The position numbers and the translations under genes are program-made. The notes under the pieces were generated by a model, which was not told where the DNA came from, did not search any database, and saw nothing but the letters and a program-made list of their open reading frames with translations. A stretch of 64,000 nt of DNA, taken from the NCBI RefSeq assembly GCF_023746615.1, contig NZ_CP082276.1:310001-374000 (forward strand), written 5' to 3'. How positions within the stretch are numbered: position 1 is the first letter of the stretch; each line of letters starts with the position of its first letter. This DNA comes from Grimontia kaedaensis. GTDB lineage: Bacteria; Pseudomonadota; Gammaproteobacteria; Enterobacterales; Vibrionaceae. Below are positions 58,484 to 64,000 of this stretch, piece after piece.

Positions 58484-59419
58484 TTAGTTAGGCAGGAACA
58501 TCGGCGTGTAACAGGTATCGGTTTCCGCCGTTACTCGCGTCATCGCATCAATGCGCATTGGTACCAAACCAGCGTGTGATTGGCCGCCAAAGTTTTGGTC
58601 ATTCGTGGTCGGATCCAGAACCCAAAGATTGGTACTGTTCTGATGACCCGTCACGTTGTTGTTCATAGCCGCAACTAAGATTTCACCGTTCTGATCAAGC
58701 GTAGCCGCTGTGATTTCATCAACATAGTGGAAGAACTTCACGGTTGCTGAAGCATCTTCAGTGCTCACGTTAAAGACGCGCGTATTGGTAACAAACAGTA
58801 GCTCGCCGTCTTTAAAGATCAAATCACCCCAGTTCGCATAGCCACCAAGACGAATATTCAAATCCAAATTCCCGATCAAAGTTTGCTCGCCAGTCGAAGG
58901 GTCGATGGTGAACAGTCTACGGATATCGGAACCGTAAAGCGTTCCAGTCTCTGGGTCGAAGGTCATTCGCCAAACTTGATACGTGGTTGAACCAACAACG
59001 TGGTGAGTTTGCGAGTCGACATCAAAATAGGCTAATTGATACGGTTTATGGGTTTTGTGCAGGAATGGGAGATCAGGAATCTCCTGTTCAGTAAATTCAC
59101 CGTCCTCAACACCATCGATGTAGTACTCATCCGGTGTTGGTGTGCTGGCGTAATAAATGCGGTTGTTTGCAGCATTGTAAGCCATCGCGGAAGCACTGAA
59201 TAGCGCGCGAGAATTAATCTCAGCGAGATTAACGGCTTCCGAGTGGAATTGTTGTCGCGTAATGCTGCGAGCAAGACCTTCGTGAACGTTAACAAGCACA
59301 CCTATATCGCCGCGGCCTGCGTTCATGGTGTAGAGGTTACCATCACACTCTGCTGATGCAGCTGACATGCTAAAAGTGCTGGCTGCTAGTACGAGTGATG
59401 ATAGCAGTGTCTTTTTCAT
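58484..59419 (-). CDS. Exported protein of unknown function, beta-propeller-like
   Basis: 311 residues with signal peptide (MKKTLLSSLVLAASTFSMSAASA, then ECDGN). The mature part reads as repeated short beta blades with turn motifs (NNRIYYAST, DPETGTLYGSD, IDPSTGEQTLIG, KDGELLFVTNTRVF, LDQNGEILVAAMNN, LWVLDPTTND), resembling a WD40/NHL-type propeller of about five or six blades. Cys near both ends of the mature chain could close the ring. I cannot assign a family or ligand. It is monocistronic. Confidence 0.75.
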   Translation of the reverse strand: MKKTLLSSLVLAASTFSMSAASAECDGNLYTMNAGRGDIGVLVNVHEGLARSITRQQFHSEAVNLAEINSRALFSASAMAYNAANNRIYYASTPTPDEYYIDGVEDGEFTEQEIPDLPFLHKTHKPYQLAYFDVDSQTHHVVGSTTYQVWRMTFDPETGTLYGSDIRRLFTIDPSTGEQTLIGNLDLNIRLGGYANWGDLIFKDGELLFVTNTRVFNVSTEDASATVKFFHYVDEITAATLDQNGEILVAAMNNNVTGHQNSTNLWVLDPTTNDQNFGGQSHAGLVPMRIDAMTRVTAETDTCYTPMFLPN

Positions 59420-59674
59420 TTCCCGGCTCCTATGTCCTATAGATTTTTACACTTAGTTTTTTTATTCCTGGAACAGGCTGACATGTGACAACTGCGGTCA
59501 AAACTTCTGGATAGCAAGTTGTAAAAATGTCTAGGAACGCACCCTAACACCGACGAATATCATTTACTTTGATAAATAAATGAATAGCTTTCCCCTTCGC
59601 TGCACTGAAACGTGATTCTTATTTTAAGAACGTAATGTTGTGAAATTAAACACTAATTTATTTACAGCTAATGT
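59420..59674. other. Intergenic region upstream of the exported propeller-like gene
   Basis: About 255 bases, A+T-rich toward its right end. It should hold the leftward promoter. I see no gene and no strong symmetry. Confidence 0.5.
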
Positions 59675-59935
59675 TTAATCGCGATACATCATTCTCCAAA
59701 AAGAGGGGGTTACGCCGAGGGATTCCTTGAAATGATGGCGACGGATAATGGCGTTATTACAGCCGGATTCAAAGGCGACATTTTCGATGTCTAATGAGAT
59801 AGATTTCAATAGGTACTGACAATTCGCCAGTCTTGCGGAAAGCAGCCAGTGCTCAAATGAACGGCCAGTGATGGTTTGAAATTTACCGTGAAGATTCGCA
59901 TGCTCATCATGCTTTTGCACCTTATCGCATTGCAT
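59675..59935 (-). pseudogene. Relic of a GlxA/FtrA-type AraC regulator (C-terminal HTH only)
   Basis: The 86-codon frame contains only the second half of an AraC domain: TGRSFEHWLLSARLANCQYLLKS, then LDIENVAFESGCNNAIIRRHHF and SLGVTPSFWRMMY. The arrangement matches the C-terminus of FtrA-type regulators. The DJ-1-like sensor and the first helix-turn-helix are missing, and the first 15 codons do not look like the family, so this is a truncated remnant. Confidence 0.6.
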
Positions 59936-60002
59936 GCCATGTCTACACGCAGGACGCTGACCCCAAGTGACACACTGATTTAAATTAACGCGCCAGAAAA
60001 GA

Positions 60003-60030
60003 AAAACGGCTCCATATCAGGAGCCGTTTT
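60003..60030. terminator. Terminator of phoX-like gene
   Basis: AAAACGGCTCC (60003-60013) pairs with GGAGCCGTTTT (60020-60030), with T-rich tails; it serves the leftward PhoX gene. Confidence 0.9.
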
Positions 60031-60053
60031 CAATTAGATGAGCCAGGTTCTGA

Positions 60054-61943
60054 TTAAGCGCCGATCACGCCGCCGTCTTTGCGGGTAATACGCATCACAG
60101 TTGAACGTGGCACAGAATCACCGCCGTCAGGGAAGTGAGAAGGTGCCAGATCTTCACCAGGGTGCTGGATGCCGACAAACATGGTTTTGTAGTCAGGCGA
60201 GAACGCTAGACCTGTGATTTCACACGCTATAGGACCCGTCAAGAAGCGACGGATTTCGCCAGTTTTGGTGTCTGCACACAGCATCTGGTTGTTACCCATG
60301 CCAGCGAAATTGCCTTCGTTTGAGTACTTACCGTCAGTCTGTATCCACAGACGACCAGCGCCATCAAAACCAATACCGTCTGGGCTGTTGAACATGTTGT
60401 CTTTGTTGATGTTTGGCGAACCTGCCATCAGGCCTTCCTGAACTTCAGGGTTACCTGCCATCACAAAAATGTCCCATTTGAAATCAGACGCTGTATGGTC
60501 ACCGCCTTGTGGTTCCCAGCGAACGATGTGGCCATACGGGTTTTTCTCTCGAGGGTTAGCCACGTTCAGAGGTTGGTTCTCTCGAACACCACGGTATTTG
60601 TTGTTAGTTAGGGTGCAGAACACATGTTTATTGTCTGGATGAACCGCAACCCACTCAGGACGGTCCATGGTGGTCGCACCAACTTGTGTTGCTGCTTCAC
60701 GGGCAAAGATCATGATTTCTGCCTGGCTCTTAAAACCATTTTCTGGTGTCAGGCCATTCTTACCAAAGGTCAGCTCAACCCATTCGCCTTTACCGTCCAG
60801 TTCGCCCTCTTTACCATCGAACTTCGCCACGTAAAGTGTGCCTTCTTCCAGCAGATCACGGTTTGAAGCGTGAGTACCTGGCTTGTATTTGTTCTTTGAA
60901 ACGAACTTGTAGAGGTGTTCGCCACGCTCGTCATCGCCAAGATAAACCACAACGTGACCATCTTTATTGACAGTCAGTGCTGCGTTTTCGTGTTTGAAAC
61001 GGCCCAGTGCAGAGCGTTTCTTTGGCTTAGAGTTTGGATCCATTGGGTCGATTTCGACTACCCAACCGAAACGGTGTGGTTCGTTTGGCGTTTTTGCCAC
61101 GTCGAAACGCTCGTCGTGTTTCCACCAGTCGTAACCCCAGTCTTTATCCTTCACACCATAGCGCTTATAGGTTGGACCCAGATCCACTTCTTCAGATGCT
61201 GCGAAGTAACCGTTGAAGTTCTCTTCACAGGCAAGATAAGTGCCCCAAGGCGTTTGGCCGTTTGCACAGTTGTTGTAAGTACCCAGAATGGTCTCACCAC
61301 CTTCAGGGTCCGCTGCGGTTTTCAATAAATCATTACCGCGCGCAGGGCCTGTCATTTCCATTGGAGTATATGCGGTTACCTTACGGTTCAAGCGACCGTC
61401 AACATTTGGCATCCACTTACCGTCTTTCTTCACCAGCTCGATGATAGAAACACCATGTGCTGCCTGAGATTTACGCACATCATCGGCAGAGATATTTTTG
61501 CCCTGATGAGTGTATAGGTATTCGTTGTTGGTGTATTCGTTGTTCGCAACCAGAACCGCACGATCGTCCGATAGTGGGAAGAAGGTCATGCCGTCGGTGT
61601 TATCACCATACTGCATTTCCTGTGCTTTGGAATCGTTAGACTGGCTGAACTTTGGAGAATTAGGGAACAGAGCATCACCCCATGAGATCATTGTTTCAGC
61701 GACATAGCCGTCTGGAACTACAACAGTATCAGCAGTAGAAGCAGGAATCGCTTCAAAACCCATCAGCTTGCTCTTGTCCATAGAACCGGCAACCGCTTTT
61801 GCAACCGGACTTGCCGCGAAGAAAGCCACAGAACCCGCTGCCCCCGCAGCACGCAAGAAATTACGACGATTCATCGCCGCATCGATAAAACGGTTGAATT
61901 CTGGCTCGTTGTCCAGTTGGCGTTGGTCAATATGTTTGCTCAC
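60054..61943 (-). CDS. phoX: PhoX-family alkaline phosphatase, Tat-exported
   Basis: 629-residue periplasmic phosphatase of the PhoX family, which uses Fe and Ca ions and hydrolyses phosphoesters. The Tat signal is visible at residues 24-45 (RRNFLRAAGAAGSVAFFAA). Family segments include DGMTFFPL, VLVANNEYTN, YNNCANGQTPWGTYLACEENFNG (with the Cys of the metal site), RFKHENAAL, RPEWVAVHP and the C-terminal SPDYKTMFVGIQHPGED. A possible Pho box and a 9-bp leader hairpin lie upstream. It is monocistronic, transcribed leftward. AAGGAAG lies upstream of the ATG. Confidence 0.93.
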   Translation of the reverse strand: MSKHIDQRQLDNEPEFNRFIDAAMNRRNFLRAAGAAGSVAFFAASPVAKAVAGSMDKSKLMGFEAIPASTADTVVVPDGYVAETMISWGDALFPNSPKFSQSNDSKAQEMQYGDNTDGMTFFPLSDDRAVLVANNEYTNNEYLYTHQGKNISADDVRKSQAAHGVSIIELVKKDGKWMPNVDGRLNRKVTAYTPMEMTGPARGNDLLKTAADPEGGETILGTYNNCANGQTPWGTYLACEENFNGYFAASEEVDLGPTYKRYGVKDKDWGYDWWKHDERFDVAKTPNEPHRFGWVVEIDPMDPNSKPKKRSALGRFKHENAALTVNKDGHVVVYLGDDERGEHLYKFVSKNKYKPGTHASNRDLLEEGTLYVAKFDGKEGELDGKGEWVELTFGKNGLTPENGFKSQAEIMIFAREAATQVGATTMDRPEWVAVHPDNKHVFCTLTNNKYRGVRENQPLNVANPREKNPYGHIVRWEPQGGDHTASDFKWDIFVMAGNPEVQEGLMAGSPNINKDNMFNSPDGIGFDGAGRLWIQTDGKYSNEGNFAGMGNNQMLCADTKTGEIRRFLTGPIACEITGLAFSPDYKTMFVGIQHPGEDLAPSHFPDGGDSVPRSTVMRITRKDGGVIGA

Positions 61944-61990
61944 AATGACTTCCTTTCCAGATGATTTTAATAATTAATCGTATGATTTTC

Positions 61991-62017
61991 CCAAACGCAG
62001 GTTTTCTGTGCGTTTGG
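61991..62017 (-). promoter_or_regulatory. Leader hairpin upstream of phoX
   Basis: CCAAACGCA (61991-61999) pairs perfectly with TGCGTTTGG (62009-62017), about 50-75 bases before the phoX ATG, within the probable leader. Role unknown. Confidence 0.45.
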
Positions 62018-62068
62018 CTATCTACCGGAACCGAATTCTGGGATTCGATTGTTAAAAGTTCGTGAACT

Positions 62069-62090
62069 CTCAATGAAATGTAAATGTCAG
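62069..62090 (-). promoter_or_regulatory. Possible Pho box
   Basis: On the minus strand the sequence reads CTGACATTTACATTTCATTG. The first half matches CTGTCAT in six of seven positions; the second half is weaker. Its position fits PhoB control of phoX. Confidence 0.35.
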
Positions 62091-62241
62091 TATCGAGAAC
62101 CATGCACTGATAGCTAAGATTTGGATATAATGATATGAGCCTGATTTCACTTAGTTTTAGTGTGAGTGTGAATTCTTGCGCAAATCACAGTCGGCGATAA
62201 AGCAGAATTGAGCCGACACAAGGTCCCCTTGTTAGAAGTTC

Positions 62242-62267
62242 GGCATCTTCGGGCTATTTGGATATAG
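62242..62267. repeat. Solo copy of the MITE terminal repeat
   Basis: GCATCTTC-GGGCT-TTTGG-TATA closely matches the right-end terminal repeat at 45323-45348, differing at a handful of positions. No partner repeat is nearby, so it is a remnant end or a diverged copy. Confidence 0.45.
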
Positions 62268-62293
62268 CATGATGAACAGAAGAGGAAAAAACG

Positions 62294-62628
62294 ATGCTGA
62301 GAACCTTCGGAGCCCTGGTGGCGGCAATGTTATCAACCTATGTGATGGCGATAGAAGTAGGGGGCGATCCTGTTTGTAGGAAAGCAAAAAGCTCATACCT
62401 GCCAATTTTGCCATGGTGAAACAGGCTTTACACCAAAGAAAGACTATCCATACATCAACGGACAGAATGCGTTTTATCTATACGATATGATGAAGTCATA
62501 TCAGGCAGGGAAGCGCTCTGGGCGCAATGGGTAATATGATAAGACAGCAAATGTCGATTCTGAGCGATCAAGATATAAAAGATATTGCCGTTTTTTATGC
62601 CAGCCAGAAACAAGGAAAGTCAGAGTAA
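62294..62628 (+). pseudogene. Frameshifted c-type cytochrome gene
   Basis: The frame from ATG 62294 encodes a signal-like MLRTFGALVAAMLSTYVMA, then shifts. In the second frame comes VGKQKAHTCQFCHGETGF, a CxxCH haem site, followed by YPYINGQNAFYLYDMMKSYQAGKRSG. In the third frame the end reads MGNMIRQQMSILSDQDIKDIAVFYASQ to the stop at 62626. Together these form a complete single-haem cytochrome of the c553/c4 type. Two one-base insertions in short homopolymer runs (T run at about 62372-62374, G run at 62520-62522) explain both breaks. It may be a true pseudogene or a sequence error. Confidence 0.75.
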
Positions 62629-62689
62629 ACCATTGCTAGAGGTGGGACTCACTGATAATGTTTCGCAAAATTGAAGACAGGAAAAAGAC

Positions 62690-63142
62690 ATGCCGATAAT
62701 CTGGGTTGATGCCGACGCTTGCCCGGCCGTGATCAAAGAGGTGCTGTTTCGCGCCGCAGATCGCACGCAAACCGAATGTGTGCTGGTGGCCAATCAATCT
62801 TTGAGAACCCCTCCATCTCGCTTTATCCGCAGCCTTCAGGTCGAAAAAGGATTCGATGTGGCGGATAACGAAATCGTCAAACGTGTTGAGAAAGGCGATT
62901 TGGTCATCACGGCAGACATTCCTTTGGCATCTGAAGTTATTGAGAAATCGGCCGTTGCGTTGAATCCCCGTGGCGAGTTGTATACGCCGGAGAATATCCG
63001 CCAGCGACTGAACATGCGTGACTTTATGGATACACTGCGTTCAAGCGGAATTCAAACCGGAGGCCCTGCAACCATGAGCCAGCAGGAAAGACAGAAATTT
63101 GCCAATGAATTGGATAAGTTTTTGCAGCGTGCCAAGCGGTAA
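62690..63142 (+). CDS. YaiI/YqxD family protein (UPF0178, DUF188)
   Basis: 150 residues with the DUF188 opening IWVDADACPAVIKEVLFRAADR and the later DLVITADIPLASEVIEK, NPRGELYTPENIRQRL and ETGGPATMSQQERQKF-type ending (here IQTGGPATMSQQE). The fold is PIN-like; the biochemical function is unsettled. It is monocistronic, with a strong terminator after it. GACAGGAAA lies upstream of the ATG. Confidence 0.93.
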   Translation: MPIIWVDADACPAVIKEVLFRAADRTQTECVLVANQSLRTPPSRFIRSLQVEKGFDVADNEIVKRVEKGDLVITADIPLASEVIEKSAVALNPRGELYTPENIRQRLNMRDFMDTLRSSGIQTGGPATMSQQERQKFANELDKFLQRAKR

Positions 63143-63158
63143 CTTACCTAAATGACAC

Positions 63159-63190
63159 AAAAAAAGGAGCGATAAATCGCTCCTTTTTTT
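63159..63190. terminator. Bidirectional terminator after the YaiI gene
   Basis: GGAGCGAT (63166-63173) pairs with ATCGCTCC (63176-63183), flanked by seven As and seven Ts, between the convergent YaiI and Calx-beta genes. Confidence 0.93.
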
Positions 63191-63205
63191 CTTTTTACGT
63201 TTTGA

Positions 63206-64000
63206 TTAGTTGTAGATGCGTGACCAACAACCATTTGAACAATCTACGTTTTTGTTCGCATGCAGCTGTGCACGGTGACCAGTGCGGATGTTGTAGTAGC
63301 GGCCGTTTGAACCTTTCAGGCGTGCCCAGGCGATATCACCATGATGGTAGTAGCGCTCGTGGTTTGAGTGTTGCTCATAGTACTTACCGCCACCATTGAT
63401 AGTGATGCTTCTCAGGTGCGATCCAGTTTGGTAGAACTCAAGCGTTGTACCCGCTGGGATAGTACCGTTGATGTTAGCGTGTACACCACGAATCCACTGG
63501 TCTTTAGTGCCCCAGTTGCCACCACGGCTACCATGCCATGCAACACCACTGTTGTTAGCTGCGTTTGTCAGCAGAGTATGCACGTCTGGATCGTTGTCGA
63601 TGATGGTGACGTCAGCAGAATCTGCATCGCTCTTATCGTCTTTTACCCAGGCTTGCAGCGTGAAGTACTCATTGCTTTCATGAGTAGAATCATTGATGGT
63701 CGGCACACCGATGCGCACTGAAGTTACACCTTCAGGCAGTGCAATTTCAGTCAGTGTCGAAGAAATAGTTGCTGAACCTGTTGAGCCGTCAGAGAACATC
63801 AGGGCGACTGTGTTGCGATAGTCGCTGTTCAGAACTGCCGTACCATTTTTCAGCGCGACGCGGAGTTTGGTATTTGCATCTCCGGTGGCTTTATCGAAGT
63901 TCACAGTGAAATAAGCGGTAGAGCCTTCGCTGACTGAAGAAGAAGCAAGCGTGATGCCTTGTACTTCCGGCTGTAGATCACTTGGAAAAATGGTTTTTGG
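63206..64000 (-). CDS. C-terminus of a secreted Calx-beta domain protein (5' end outside window)
   Basis: 265 C-terminal residues; the frame is open to the right edge. A Calx-beta domain is visible (VQGITLASSSVSEGSTAYFTV, then AVLNSDYRNTVALMFSDGST, EYFTLQAWV and ADVTIIDND). The C-terminal 110 residues form a distinct Gly/His/Tyr/Trp-rich domain (GSRGGNWGTKDQWIRGV, YYEQHSNHERYYHHGDIAWARL, CSNGCWSRIYN) with a terminal Cys pair, suggesting an extracellular binding domain. Calx-beta repeats occur in large Ca2+-binding adhesins and secreted hydrolases. The whole protein is probably much longer. Confidence 0.8.
   Translation of the reverse strand, partial: PKTIFPSDLQPEVQGITLASSSVSEGSTAYFTVNFDKATGDANTKLRVALKNGTAVLNSDYRNTVALMFSDGSTGSATISSTLTEIALPEGVTSVRIGVPTINDSTHESNEYFTLQAWVKDDKSDADSADVTIIDNDPDVHTLLTNAANNSGVAWHGSRGGNWGTKDQWIRGVHANINGTIPAGTTLEFYQTGSHLRSITINGGGKYYEQHSNHERYYHHGDIAWARLKGSNGRYYNIRTGHRAQLHANKNVDCSNGCWSRIYN

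Noticed and set aside
62232..62414. 60-codon minus-strand frame near the cytochrome relic
   Set aside because: Low-complexity product with no ribosome site; the plus strand here carries a clear cytochrome remnant.
1..64000. CRISPR arrays, rRNA and tRNA genes, prophage and intact IS elements
   Set aside because: No regularly spaced direct repeats, cloverleaf genes, integrases, structural phage genes or transposases were recognised on either strand.

Overview
The window reads as chromosomal DNA of a marine gammaproteobacterium, most likely a member of the Vibrionaceae (Enterovibrio, Grimontia, Photobacterium or Vibrio type). The basis is gene content and style: an IbpA-type heat-shock gene, a ViuB-like siderophore-interacting protein behind a canonical Fur box, a DUF4105/DUF3015 pair, a YaiI homologue, TRAP transporters and intergenic inverted repeats of a kind common in that family. 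The genus is inference. I found no rRNA, tRNA, CRISPR array, phage or intact insertion sequence.

Layout. 1-3131: an RND efflux pump (cut by the window edge) and its periplasmic adaptor. 3438-9213: an orphan glycine betaine-type binding protein, divergent from a four-gene polyamine-type ABC importer with an internal terminator. 9377-14676: small regulators and exporters, including a divergent MFS/AraC pair, a Fur-box-controlled small cysteine-rich protein and ibpA behind a sigma-32-like promoter. 14716-19777: GNAT, SDR, a GlxA-type regulator, and the pseudouridine catabolism genes psuG and psuK. 19983-25308: an NAD-dependent molybdenum formate dehydrogenase operon (fdsG-fdsB-fdsA-fdsD) preceded by a possible 22-residue leader ORF. 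25535-28646: DUF4105/DUF3015 envelope proteins and the siderophore-interacting protein.

29050-38491 is a five-gene, same-strand module: a YqiJ-like OB-fold membrane protein, a YqiK-like flotillin, a 1621-residue coiled-coil AAA ATPase of the DUF3686 'DNA repair ATPase' type, a single-HKD phospholipase D-family nuclease/phosphodiesterase, and a TelA-family toxic anion resistance protein. It looks like a membrane-scaffold plus ATPase plus nuclease stress or defence system and is one of the two best candidates for an undescribed system.

38575-46520 is the other. A GntR regulator and a Gfo/Idh/MocA-fold enzyme lie divergent from an LLM flavin monooxygenase, an aldo/keto reductase, a flavin reductase and a complete TRAP transporter. 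The first three of these match in kind and adjacency the sulfoquinovose monooxygenase (SmoC-SmoB-SmoA) pathway, and the Gfo/Idh/MocA protein resembles the NAD-dependent sulfoquinovosidase family. I infer a sulfosugar desulfonation locus fed by a TRAP importer. A MITE-like element sits inside the TRAP operon, between the permease and binding-protein genes.

46582-54699 holds a DsbA-like protein, an ArsR regulator divergent from three small alpha/beta-barrel proteins, a DinB protein, an unrecognised 842-residue protein and an exported KatG. 54700-64000 is more eroded: a VOC/methyltransferase relic, an AraC relic and a frameshifted cytochrome c gene are interspersed with intact GNAT, DUF2834, LysE, Mpo1-like, PhoX, YaiI and Calx-beta genes.
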